From assembly GCA_017543165.1 (NCBI GenBank), contig JAFYGL010000281.1, forward strand, positions 1 to 11,251: 11,251 nucleotides of DNA, written 5' to 3'. Source of the stretch: Victivallales bacterium (GTDB taxonomy: Bacteria; Verrucomicrobiota; Lentisphaeria; Oligosphaerales; Oligosphaeraceae). The notes beneath the pieces are model-generated. The model was not told the origin of the DNA. It searched no databases and saw nothing but the letters and a program-made list of their open reading frames with translations. The translations under genes and the position numbers were made by a program. Positions 1 through 6,629 of this stretch are shown piece after piece; positions within the stretch are counted from its first letter, which is position 1; each line of letters begins with the position of its first letter.

Positions 1-55
1 ATAATCCTGCTACTAATAATAATGCAACTAATAGTAGTGTTTTGCTTTTTTTCAT
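1..55 (-). CDS. N-terminal start of an exported protein, cut by the window edge
   Basis: A minus-strand ATG at 55-53 opens a frame that stays open to the left edge. It encodes 18 residues, MKKSKTLLLVALLLVAGL, which is a lysine-rich n-region followed by a leucine/valine/alanine core: a Sec-type signal peptide or the start of a lipoprotein leader. An AGGA at 62-59 lies about 3 nt before the ATG, close but usable as a ribosome binding site. The gene lies downstream of the 131-901 gene on the same strand, separated from it by a strong terminator, so it probably has its own promoter or depends on read-through. Nothing of the mature protein is present, so no function can be given. Confidence 0.6.
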   Translation of the reverse strand, partial: MKKSKTLLLVALLLVAGL

Positions 56-68
56 ATTTCCTAAAAAC

Positions 69-107
69 AGAACAGACTTCCACCTTTAACAGGAGGAAGT
101 CTGTTCT
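69..107 (-). terminator. Intrinsic terminator of the 131-901 gene
   Basis: AGAACAGACTTCC at 69-81 and GGAAGTCTGTTCT at 95-107 are perfect 13-bp complements around a 13-nt loop, whose CC/GG bases could extend the stem past one A-A mismatch. On the minus strand the stem is followed at once by GTTTTTAG (68-61), a U-run typical of rho-independent termination. It starts about 24 bp beyond the stop codon of the 131-901 gene. On the plus strand there is no U-run after the stem, so it works in the minus direction. Confidence 0.85.
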
Positions 108-130
108 TCTAGTGAATTAACTATTTCGCA

Positions 131-901
131 TTAGGAACGCTTCTTCATGCGGGCTGCGCCGAAGACTGTGCCCATGGAGAGAAGACCAACGAAAAGAAGG
201 CTTGGAAGTGGGCCACCAGTTGGGGTGACAGTATGACGCTCAAAAGCAGTGTCATCGTAGATAGCCACGAACTCGCGGCCAATGCCTTCTCCGTCACCGT
301 ATGTGCCATTGTCAATGCCGAAGTTTACGCGGACATTGCCTGCCAGGTCGCTGGTATTGTGCTGGCGGGAGCGCATCAGTGTTTCGTTGCTTGCATCCTG
401 GACAAACTGATAGGTGTCAACTGTGTCAATTCCATCTTCGGGGATTGTGGACATCACCAGGTAGATTTCGGCGTCGTTCTCAAAATAGTCCAGGAAATAA
501 CCAGTGGCTGTATTGGTTTGAGGTCCACTATCATTTGTGTAGGTGATTTCAGTGGTGTTGCCGTTTGACCAGTGAATCTTGTCAACATAGCTGCCATTCG
601 CCAATGTGGCGCTGGTCAAATCCTTTGCGAAGATATAGCCGTACTTTTGATCGGCGCCCATGTTGAAGACATTGCCGTGCAAATCGGCGATTGGCTCATA
701 CCAGCTTCTCACATAGTTTGACAGCCAAACGCCACTTCCGCCGCCTACATTCAATGTGAACATGTTTGACGCCCACCAGCCCTGGCCTGGCTTCACGGAA
801 TCATTGAAATCCGCCTGGGTGAACTGCTTGAAAGGCTCAACTACGCCTGCGAAGGAGGCTGCTGCAACCAGCGCGAAAACCGACAGAATTAATTTTTTCA
901 T
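131..901 (-). CDS. Exported protein of unknown function with C-terminal TM/basic tail
   Basis: This 256-residue protein is not a family I recognise. Residues 1-18 form a clear Sec signal peptide (MKK, hydrophobic core, probable cleavage after AASFA). The mature part has no cysteine and is rich in Asp, Asn, Gly, Thr and aromatic residues, as in secreted beta-rich proteins. The last 31 residues have three parts: a PTGGPLPS motif, a hydrophobic span (LLFVGLLSMGTVFGAA) and a basic end (RMKKRS). That is the architecture of PEP-CTERM/exosortase-type or related C-terminal sorting signals, but the PEP triplet is absent. The start is supported by an AAAGGGA tract just upstream of the ATG on the minus strand. 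A strong terminator follows, so it is probably monocistronic. It could also be an ordinary membrane-anchored surface protein. Confidence 0.85.
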   Translation of the reverse strand: MKKLILSVFALVAAASFAGVVEPFKQFTQADFNDSVKPGQGWWASNMFTLNVGGGSGVWLSNYVRSWYEPIADLHGNVFNMGADQKYGYIFAKDLTSATLANGSYVDKIHWSNGNTTEITYTNDSGPQTNTATGYFLDYFENDAEIYLVMSTIPEDGIDTVDTYQFVQDASNETLMRSRQHNTSDLAGNVRVNFGIDNGTYGDGEGIGREFVAIYDDTAFERHTVTPTGGPLPSLLFVGLLSMGTVFGAARMKKRS

Positions 902-1051
902 TTTTTTCCCTTTAATTTTTTGGGTTTATTTATTGTATTTTATTCATATTCAAAATAAAAACGCGGCGAATTTACATAGGTTCTTGATATTTGCAAATCA
1001 TTTGGTCACATTTTTTAAAAAAAATTCAAAAAAAATGATGAATTTGTCACT

Positions 1052-1089
1052 CAGCCCCTTGTATTTAAGGAAGGGACCAAAGGGGGCTG
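1052..1089 (+). promoter_or_regulatory. Stem-loop upstream of the GH28-like operon
   Basis: CAGCCCC at 1052-1058 pairs with GGGGCTG at 1083-1089. An alternative inner pairing uses CCTT 1057-1060 and AAGG 1067-1070 around GTATTT, so the two forms compete for the same bases. No U-run follows, so it is not a simple terminator. It could be a leader structure, an old terminator or a palindromic binding site. Its role is unknown, and the pairing is short enough to be incidental. Confidence 0.3.
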
Positions 1090-1203
1090 GACGATAACGC
1101 CGCTTTGGCGCTTGCATTGGAAGTTTTGATTTTTCCTCTTGTAAAATAAGGAAAACAATATTTATTATGCCTTAATTGTTTTGAGGCTTTTGCATATTTA
1201 ATT

Positions 1204-1209
1204 AAGGAG
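1204..1209 (+). promoter_or_regulatory. Ribosome binding site of the first GH28-like gene
   Basis: AAGGAG at 1204-1209 is a near-ideal Shine-Dalgarno sequence. It lies 8 nt before ATG 1218 and 5 nt before GTG 1215, two adjacent in-frame starts. I prefer the ATG, but both spacings work and the products differ by one residue. Confidence 0.75.
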
Positions 1210-1217
1210 AAGAAGTG

Positions 1218-2513
1218 ATGAACAATGTCAAGGATTTTGGCGCAGTGGGCGACGGCATCGTTAATGACACTGCGGCCATACAGCGGGCAATTGATGCTGG
1301 TGGAACGGCGTATTTCCCGCCAGGAAAGTATCTTACAGGCACTTTGTTCCTGCGCAGCAACGGCGGTCTTGAACTGGACCCGAACGCCATGCTGTTCGCC
1401 AGTCTTGACATAAACGACTACAACGACCCCAGCGTGCCGCGCACCATGGCGGGGAGCAAGGCCTGCGGCGAATCATGCAGGCATCTCATCATTGCGGACC
1501 AGGTGGAGAATGTGTTCATACGCGGCGGGCAGTTCAATGGCCGCGGCCAGGAGATATTCAAGAGCCGCGAGATGATCTACAGCAATACGGGCCTGGGTCC
1601 AGTATGGAAGCACGTTGTGGATTTCCGTCCCGCGCAGCTGATGGTGTTCAGCGAATGCAGGAGAATACGCCTGAACGGCTTCACAATCCTTGACGCCACA
1701 GCCTGGTCTTGCTTCCTGTATGGCTGCGAAGACGCCACAATAGACGGCATTCGCATACGCAACAGCCCATACATCGGCGAGAACGACGGCATCGACATCG
1801 ACTGCTGCTCCCATGTCACAGTCTCGAATTGCGACATCGAGGTGGGCGACGACGCATTCACCCTGCGGGCCTGCGAGGCAAGGCTCGCCAATCCCCGCCC
1901 CTGCGAATGGGTCACCATATCCAATTGCATATTGAGGAGCGCGTACGCCCATGCAATCCGCATCGGCGTGGGCAACGGCGAGATACGGCACTGCTCTTTC
2001 AGCAACATATCCGTGCTGGGCAGCCACATCGCCATACATGTGAACGCAAAGTACTCTGGTGACGACAAGGCAACTGGCGCATACATACACGACCTGGCAT
2101 TCCGCAATTTCCATGTGGATGTGGGGCAGCTGGCATTCGTGCGGCTGGACTACAGGTTCGCCGAGGCGCCCAGCCAGAAGTCCATACGCTACTTGCAGTT
2201 TGACAACATAGACGGCTGTGTCAGGCAGCCCTCCGCATTGCGCGGCAATGGCGTGGCGGAAATCAGCGACATCAACTTCTCAAACATCAGCCTGCGCGTG
2301 CTTGGGGACAATACCCGCGATGACAATGTGCGCAAATTCTGCATGATTGAAGGCACTGACGGCGCCTTTGAACTGACGCAGGCGAAAAACGTGAACTTCT
2401 TCAATACGCAGCTTATCTACGAGCATCCTGAATGCTGGAAATGCGATGTGGCGCAGAAGGACTGCGAGAACGTGAGTTTCCAATCATGCCGTTTTCCACA
2501 TTGCGACAAATGA
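1218..2513 (+). CDS. GH28-like (polygalacturonase family) beta-helix protein without signal peptide
   Basis: Predicted glycoside hydrolase of the polygalacturonase/rhamnogalacturonase superfamily, 431 residues. The N-terminus (VKDFGAVGDGIVNDTAAIQRAID) is the hallmark opening of pectate-lyase-3/GH28 beta-helix proteins. GH28 catalytic aspartates are matched by D190 in NDGID and D211/D212 in GDDAF, and the His of the family GHG motif by H245 in AHAIRIG. The family RxK motif is not evident: the aligned segment reads IAIHVNAK. The second half shows repeated N-x-S/C-x-x turns typical of a helical stack. It begins directly with the catalytic fold and has no signal peptide, so it is probably cytoplasmic and acts on imported oligosaccharides. 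Its stop overlaps the next gene's start (ATGA, 2510-2513), indicating translational coupling. The exact substrate (galacturonan, rhamnogalacturonan or another uronide) cannot be told. Confidence 0.88.
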   Translation: MNNVKDFGAVGDGIVNDTAAIQRAIDAGGTAYFPPGKYLTGTLFLRSNGGLELDPNAMLFASLDINDYNDPSVPRTMAGSKACGESCRHLIIADQVENVFIRGGQFNGRGQEIFKSREMIYSNTGLGPVWKHVVDFRPAQLMVFSECRRIRLNGFTILDATAWSCFLYGCEDATIDGIRIRNSPYIGENDGIDIDCCSHVTVSNCDIEVGDDAFTLRACEARLANPRPCEWVTISNCILRSAYAHAIRIGVGNGEIRHCSFSNISVLGSHIAIHVNAKYSGDDKATGAYIHDLAFRNFHVDVGQLAFVRLDYRFAEAPSQKSIRYLQFDNIDGCVRQPSALRGNGVAEISDINFSNISLRVLGDNTRDDNVRKFCMIEGTDGAFELTQAKNVNFFNTQLIYEHPECWKCDVAQKDCENVSFQSCRFPHCDK

Positions 2514-3925
2514 ATATGAATTGCAAGCGTTTTTTAGTAGTTTCAATAATTGCCGCAATTGTGGCGATGCTGCCACTTGTCGGAAATGGCAAAACTTCAA
2601 CGGAGATGGTAAAAATGAGCATAAGCAATGTAAGGGACTATGGTGCAGTTGGCGATGGACGCGCGAAAGATACGGCGGCAATACAGGCTGCGATTGACGG
2701 GCTTGCTGCAAAAGGAGGCGGGCGTGTCGTTGTCCCCGCGGGAACTTACCTGAGCGGCACGATTTACCTGAAAGACCATATCACCCTGGACCTTGAAACA
2801 GGAGCCACCATTTTGGGCAGCCCTGACAAGGAAGACTACAATGCGGACGATTTCTGCGTGCAGAATTCCGTGTTCGCCAAGGAAAATGTCAGCGGCGCGC
2901 ATCTGATTGTGGCCGTGGAGGCGAAGGACATTGCGATTGTGGGCGAGGGCGCGATAGACGGCAACCGCCAGGCATTCTACGGAGACGAGGTCTTGGAGCA
3001 TGCGCCAGACCACTTCAAACTGAAGGACTGGCGCCCTGGCCAGATGATATTCCTGTGCGAGTGCCAATATGTCACGCTGCGGGGCGTCAGCATGAACAAT
3101 GCGCCATACTGGACCTGCTTCCTCCATGGATGCGACGATGTGCGCGTGTCCGATCTGCACATCTACAACGACTACCGCACAATCAATGGCGACGGGCTGG
3201 ATATAGACTGCTGCAGTCGCGTGACGGTGACGAATTGCAACATCTCCTCTGGCGATGATTCCATCACGCTGCGCGGCAATGTGAGGCCGCTGAAGGACAA
3301 GACACGCGTCTGCAAGGACATCACTATTTCCAACTGCGTGCTGCGGTCCAGGTGCAACGCGTTCCGCATAGGCGTGGGCAACACCACGGTCAAGAACTGC
3401 ACGCTCAGCAACATAGTGGTGCATGATTCACGCACAGGCATCTGCATACAGGCGCGCTATTCAGTAAAGTCGCCTGGCACGCCCATAGAGAACATTCACT
3501 TCGAGAACATGTATCTAGGCTGCAAACGGCCTCTCAACATCAGCAGCGACATACATGGCGTGCAGGACGAGGATGTGCCGCCAATACGCAACATTTCCCT
3601 GCACCATATCCGCGGCACTGGATGCTTCTCATGCTACATACTTGGCAACACTGGCAGGCCAGTGCGCAACATAAAACTCAGCGACGTCAGGTTCGACTAC
3701 TACGGCGGCGCTGACAATGTGCCAGAGGCCGACGGCAAGAAATACGGCCAGTTCGGCCTGCGTAGCGCATTCTACCCCTTCTACATCGAGAACATCAATG
3801 GCATCGTGCTGGAGGATGTGCATGTGAATGTGGACAAGGCTGACAAACCACTGAACTGGAAGGGCAAGGTCTTTATGAAAAACTGCACCGAAGGCCTGGC
3901 GGACGACGAGCAGTGGCTGCAATAG
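2510..3925 (+). CDS. Exported GH28-like beta-helix protein with variant catalytic motif
   Basis: A 471-residue paralogue of the preceding gene. The start at 2510 is chosen because its ATG overlaps the upstream TGA (ATGA). No Shine-Dalgarno is seen, so initiation probably depends on terminating ribosomes; ATG 2516 is an alternative. Residues 6-26 form a basic then hydrophobic segment (CKRFLVVSIIAAIVAMLPLV), a signal peptide or membrane anchor without a clear AxA site. The GH28 fold begins at about residue 38 (ISNVRDYGAVGDG). Asp candidates are kept: D228 in NGDGLD and D249/D250 in SSGDDS. At the GHG histidine position it has N283 (RCNAFRIGVG), and the RxK segment reads GICIQARYS. It likely acts at or outside the cytoplasmic membrane on a polymer, feeding the cytoplasmic partner. 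Loss of His may mean altered chemistry or a divergent subgroup. Confidence 0.87.
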   Translation: MNMNCKRFLVVSIIAAIVAMLPLVGNGKTSTEMVKMSISNVRDYGAVGDGRAKDTAAIQAAIDGLAAKGGGRVVVPAGTYLSGTIYLKDHITLDLETGATILGSPDKEDYNADDFCVQNSVFAKENVSGAHLIVAVEAKDIAIVGEGAIDGNRQAFYGDEVLEHAPDHFKLKDWRPGQMIFLCECQYVTLRGVSMNNAPYWTCFLHGCDDVRVSDLHIYNDYRTINGDGLDIDCCSRVTVTNCNISSGDDSITLRGNVRPLKDKTRVCKDITISNCVLRSRCNAFRIGVGNTTVKNCTLSNIVVHDSRTGICIQARYSVKSPGTPIENIHFENMYLGCKRPLNISSDIHGVQDEDVPPIRNISLHHIRGTGCFSCYILGNTGRPVRNIKLSDVRFDYYGGADNVPEADGKKYGQFGLRSAFYPFYIENINGIVLEDVHVNVDKADKPLNWKGKVFMKNCTEGLADDEQWLQ

Positions 3926-3951
3926 TGGACAGTGGACAGTGGACTGTGGAC
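3924..3951 (+). repeat. Four tandem heptamers, (A/T)GTGGAC
   Basis: AGTGGAC is repeated at 3924-3930, 3931-3937 and 3938-3944, followed by TGTGGAC at 3945-3951 and a degenerate fifth unit. The array begins inside the TAG stop codon of the exported GH28-like gene. A complementary copy, CCACAGTCCAC, lies at 4154-4164, so array and copy are inverted ends of a larger block. Heptamer arrays of this type occur in intergenic DNA of several bacterial groups; their role is not established. Confidence 0.8.
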
Positions 3952-4164
3952 TGTGATGGGACTGAGGAGGGCTGATAGTGTTGTGCCTGCCAGGTGGGGA
4001 TGGCAGTCCCGCGTCCTGACGCGCGGCCAATGGCCGCGCGGAAAACCGCGCGGAACCACAGCCGCATGGCAGTCCAACGTTTTCGCCCGTGATTAGCAGC
4101 CACTGCCCAAAAAGCGGGGCGATGATATCGCCCCGCACTGAACTAATCACAACCCACAGTCCAC
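3939..4164. repeat. Palindrome-rich block with inverted ends between GH28 and ClC genes
   Basis: GTGGACTGTGG (3939-3949) and CCACAGTCCAC (4154-4164) are perfect 11-bp inverted ends of this block. Within it are a GCGTC/GACGC hairpin near 4011-4022, CGCGCGGCC/GGCCGCGCG around an AAT loop (about 4020-4040), two copies of the palindrome CCGCGCGG (4034-4041, 4046-4053), a direct repeat of ATGGCAGTCC (4000-4009, 4066-4075), and GTGATTAG/CTAATCAC (4089-4096/4143-4150) enclosing a 10-bp hairpin. GCAGCCACTGC at 4096-4106 also inverts GCAGTGGCTGC at 3910-3920, inside the GH28 gene. It encodes no plausible protein. REP/MITE-like mobile repetitive DNA is the best reading; a structured RNA is possible. 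Confidence 0.6.
4109..4136 (-). terminator. Hairpin with U-run on the minus strand
   Basis: GCGGGGCGAT (4114-4123) and ATCGCCCCGC (4127-4136) form a perfect 10-bp stem with a 3-nt GAT loop. On the minus strand it is followed by TTTTT (4113-4109), the form of an intrinsic terminator. All nearby genes run on the plus strand, so it either blocks antisense transcription or belongs to the repeat block around it. On the plus strand no U-run follows. Confidence 0.4.
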
Positions 4165-4187
4165 AAGTTTTTTATGATTGCATTTAT

Positions 4188-5981
4188 ATGGCAAAAGAAA
4201 GTCTGTTGAATAGGTTTTCCCTTTTCTGGAAAAAGAGGGGGGCGAAGGACGCCCAGATGGTGTTCCAGTCTGTGCTGATAGGCGTGATAACGTCATTTGC
4301 CGTGTATTTCATGCACAGCCTGGTCGTGCATATCATCAAGTTCTGCTATGGGCTTGGCTCCAGCTTGAGCGAGGCGAAACACGCCTTGTATGTGCTGCTG
4401 CCGCTGCCTTTTGCAGGCATTGCGCTGTCCTATCTGTTCCAGAGGGCATTCGGCGGCAAGACGTTCAGCAAGTCCCTTAGCGGTCTTATACTGAATCTTG
4501 ACCGAAGGAACAGCAACATCCCGTTCAGCGAGACATTCACCCATATCTTCTCCAGCGCGCTGTCCGTCGGCTTTGGCGGCTCGGCGGGACTGGAGGCCCC
4601 CTCGGTTCTGACTGGCGCGGCAATCGCCTCCAATGTGACACGCTTCTTCAGGCTGGACACCATGCCACGCAGCATTCTCATTGGCTGCGGCGGCGCGGCG
4701 GCAATCGCAGGCATATTTGACAGCCCAATCGCGGGCGTTCTGTTCGTGGCTGAGGGACTGCTGCCAGAGATATCGGTGTCCACCATGGTGCCGATTGTAT
4801 TGTCCAGCGCCAGTTCCTCCGTGGTGTCCCGTCTTCTAACAGGTCATGATGTTTTCTTTGCAAATGCCATAACGCAATGGAATGGCGGCGAAGTGCTGCC
4901 TGCGCTGGCGCTGGGCGTGGTATGCGCGATTATTGGCGCCATTGTGATACGCAGCACAGGCCTGGTGGCGAACATTATGGGCAGGGCCTTTTCAAGACCG
5001 CTGCTGAGGATGCTTTGCGGCGCAGTGGTGCTGTGCATTCTGCTGGCGGTGTTTCCATATCTAAGAGGGCAGGGCTATTTCTACATCACCAGGCTGCTGA
5101 CCAATGAGCGGGGCTTTGTGGGGGAGGCGCCGTACCTGCTGTCGTGGTTGCCGCCTGAGGCGCTGCCCTACGTTATGGTGCTGGCCGCCATATTCCTGAA
5201 GGCTATAGTTTCCGCGCTGACCATAAATTCCGGCGACGGCGGCATGTTTGCCCCAACTGTATTCATCGGCGCCTTCACTGGCTTCGCCTTTGCCCACGCC
5301 GTCAATACGCTGGGATGGTGCAGCGTGTCCAATGCCAACTTCACGGCGCTGGGCATGTGCGGCGTTTTCACTGCAGTGATGCGCACTTCTCTGGCTGGCA
5401 TATTCCTGATTGCGGAGACCACTGGCGGCTACAAGCTGCTGGTGCCCTTGATGCTGGTGTCTGGCGTGTCCTGGTATGTGGGGCGTCTTTTCGAGCCCCA
5501 TTCCATCTACAGGCGCTCCCTGTTCAGGCAGCATCTGGTGGCGGATGACAATGACAATGCCTTCCTGAAGCGGCTCTGCGTGGGCGATTGCATCCTGCCA
5601 ATGGACATCACGCTCAAGCCCACAGATACCCTCAAGGATGCAGAGGTGCTGGTGCGCCGCAATCGCAGGAATGCAATCGACGTGTACCCGATTGTGAATG
5701 AGGCGGGGCGCCTTATCGGCATGCTTCCATACGACAAGTTGCTGTCCATCATATTGCGCTCCTCTGTGCCCAGCAGCTACAATGTAAGCGAGATAATGGA
5801 TTTGCCAGATGGCATGATGCATTCCAATGACGGGCTTGACCAGGCCATGGCCAGGATGGAGATGTGGCATTTAAAGTATGTCCCCGTGTCGGAGCAGGCC
5901 AGTGGCCGTTTCCTTGGCCTTGCCTCTAAGGACAGCATCTTTGACAAATACAGGAAGTTGAACGCGGAAATCGAACGGTAA
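4188..5981 (+). CDS. ClC-family chloride channel/transporter with C-terminal CBS pair
   Basis: A 597-residue integral membrane protein of the ClC family, moving chloride or another small anion across the inner membrane. About ten hydrophobic helices span residues 25-435. GLEAP at 134-138 matches the family G(K/R)EGP motif and keeps the gating glutamate (E136). GDGGMFAP at 349-356 matches GxFxP. Where E. coli ClC has the pair E202-E203, this protein reads AEG (E189-G190), so the internal proton glutamate appears replaced by Gly, as in channel-like or variant members. The canonical GSGIP motif is not obvious. Residues about 463-590 form two CBS-like domains, which in related proteins bind adenine nucleotides and regulate transport. 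ATG 4188 is chosen because homology-type sequence begins there (MAKESLLNRF); no Shine-Dalgarno is visible. It lies 19 bp upstream of the nitroreductase gene. Confidence 0.9.
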   Translation: MAKESLLNRFSLFWKKRGAKDAQMVFQSVLIGVITSFAVYFMHSLVVHIIKFCYGLGSSLSEAKHALYVLLPLPFAGIALSYLFQRAFGGKTFSKSLSGLILNLDRRNSNIPFSETFTHIFSSALSVGFGGSAGLEAPSVLTGAAIASNVTRFFRLDTMPRSILIGCGGAAAIAGIFDSPIAGVLFVAEGLLPEISVSTMVPIVLSSASSSVVSRLLTGHDVFFANAITQWNGGEVLPALALGVVCAIIGAIVIRSTGLVANIMGRAFSRPLLRMLCGAVVLCILLAVFPYLRGQGYFYITRLLTNERGFVGEAPYLLSWLPPEALPYVMVLAAIFLKAIVSALTINSGDGGMFAPTVFIGAFTGFAFAHAVNTLGWCSVSNANFTALGMCGVFTAVMRTSLAGIFLIAETTGGYKLLVPLMLVSGVSWYVGRLFEPHSIYRRSLFRQHLVADDNDNAFLKRLCVGDCILPMDITLKPTDTLKDAEVLVRRNRRNAIDVYPIVNEAGRLIGMLPYDKLLSIILRSSVPSSYNVSEIMDLPDGMMHSNDGLDQAMARMEMWHLKYVPVSEQASGRFLGLASKDSIFDKYRKLNAEIER

Positions 5982-5989
5982 ACAAAAAC

Positions 5990-5994
5990 AGGAG
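5990..5994 (+). promoter_or_regulatory. Ribosome binding site deciding the nitroreductase start
   Basis: AGGAG at 5990-5994 directly abuts an ATG at 5995, which leaves no room for initiation. It is 6 nt before the in-frame ATG at 6001. The second ATG is therefore the likely start, and the protein begins MKIKCTLL. Confidence 0.7.
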
Positions 5995-6000
5995 ATGAAA

Positions 6001-6612
6001 ATGAAAATTAAATGCACACTTTTGGCGCTTGCCCTTGCATTCATCGCTTGCGCGGCGGAAATGAAGACAGTGAAACTTCCAGCCCCCAACAAGCAGGGAG
6101 GCAAGCCATTGATGCAGGCATTGGCACAGCGCAAGACAACCCGCCAGTTCGATGCGAAAAAGCCTCTGTCGGATGCAATGCTGAGCAATCTGCTCTGGGC
6201 GGCCAATGGATTCAACAGGGCTGACAAGCGCACTGCACCCACGGCCCGCAATATCCAGGAAATCGAGTTGTTTGTCATCAAGGCGGATGGCACCTGGTTC
6301 TACGATGCAAAGAACAATGCACTGGTGCAGCAGAATGCCACAGACCTGCGCGCTGCAACAGTCGGCAACATGAAACAGCAGATGTTCGCGGCGGATGCGC
6401 CTGCAATCATCGTGATAGCGGCGGACACTACAAACCAGAGGGAGCAATGGCAGTGGATGGACGCTGGCTACGTGTCCCAGAACATCTACCTGTTCTGCGC
6501 CTCCGAGGGACTCAACACCGTGGTCAGGGGAATGTTCCCAGCCAAACTGGCAGGCCAAATGGGGCTGGACAAGAAATACACCATCATCGCCACGCAACCC
6601 GTCGGCTACTAA
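6001..6612 (+). CDS. Exported nitroreductase-family (FMN oxidoreductase) protein
   Basis: A 203-residue nitroreductase-fold protein, a family that uses FMN to move electrons from NAD(P)H or other donors to nitro compounds, quinones or other acceptors. Family signs are R44-KTT-R48 followed by QF (FMN phosphate-binding region), APTARNIQ at 79-86 (the usual APSA.N.Q element), and MDAGYVSQNIYLFCASEGL (153-171), the long helix near the dimer interface. It ends with VGY. Residues 1-19 are a Sec-type signal peptide; IACAAE around C17 could be a weak lipobox or a signal peptidase I site. No twin-arginine motif is seen, so FMN would have to be loaded outside the cytoplasm. It follows the ClC gene with a 19-bp gap and is probably co-transcribed. 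The substrate is unknown. Confidence 0.85.
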   Translation: MKIKCTLLALALAFIACAAEMKTVKLPAPNKQGGKPLMQALAQRKTTRQFDAKKPLSDAMLSNLLWAANGFNRADKRTAPTARNIQEIELFVIKADGTWFYDAKNNALVQQNATDLRAATVGNMKQQMFAADAPAIIVIAADTTNQREQWQWMDAGYVSQNIYLFCASEGLNTVVRGMFPAKLAGQMGLDKKYTIIATQPVGY

Positions 6613-6629
6613 TACAACGCCGATGTGTC

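Larger units (their letters stand above)
902..1217. other. Divergent AT-rich spacer
   Basis: This 316-bp spacer separates the minus-strand exported protein from the plus-strand GH28-like gene, so it should hold both promoters. The 902-1040 half is very AT-rich with A- and T-runs, including a TTTTTTAAAAAA stretch near 1012-1024. I cannot assign -35/-10 boxes with confidence. The right half holds several small inverted repeats: CAGCCCC/GGGGCTG (1052-1058/1083-1089), CGCC/GGCG (1098-1101/1107-1110) and TTTTCCT/AGGAAAA (1131-1137/1149-1155). No credible gene is seen. Confidence 0.6.

Noticed and set aside
233..568. Plus-strand open frame of 111 codons opposite the exported protein.
   Set aside because: It lies fully inside the minus-strand gene, has no ribosome binding site or recognisable domain, and the minus frame has signal peptide, tail and terminator support.
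1473..2114. Minus-strand open frame of 213 codons opposite the first GH28-like gene.
   Set aside because: It is an antisense shadow in moderately GC-rich coding DNA, with low-complexity Ala/Val/His-rich translation, while the plus frame has clear GH28 motifs.
2432..2509. A longer N-terminus for the exported GH28-like protein starting at 2432.
   Set aside because: It would overlap the upstream gene by 82 nt and bury the signal peptide; the ATGA overlap start at 2510 gives a proper export leader.
3966..4022. Resemblance to a fluoride (crcB) riboswitch upstream of the ClC gene: GGGGATGGCAGTCC with a nearby GGCTGATAG.
   Set aside because: The GGCTGAT-like element lies before, not after, the GATGG-like element, the required pseudoknot order is not met, and the stretch overlaps GC-rich repeats. 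The ClC also does not show fluoride-type motifs.
4089..4150. GTGATTAG/CTAATCAC with a central hairpin as an integron attC-like site.
   Set aside because: Integron core motifs (RYYYAAC/GTTRRRY) are absent and there is no integrase or cassette array.
5061..5870. Minus-strand open frame of 269 codons opposite the ClC gene.
   Set aside because: The translation is rich in His, Gln and Ala without a domain, and the plus frame contains ClC motifs and CBS domains across the same stretch.
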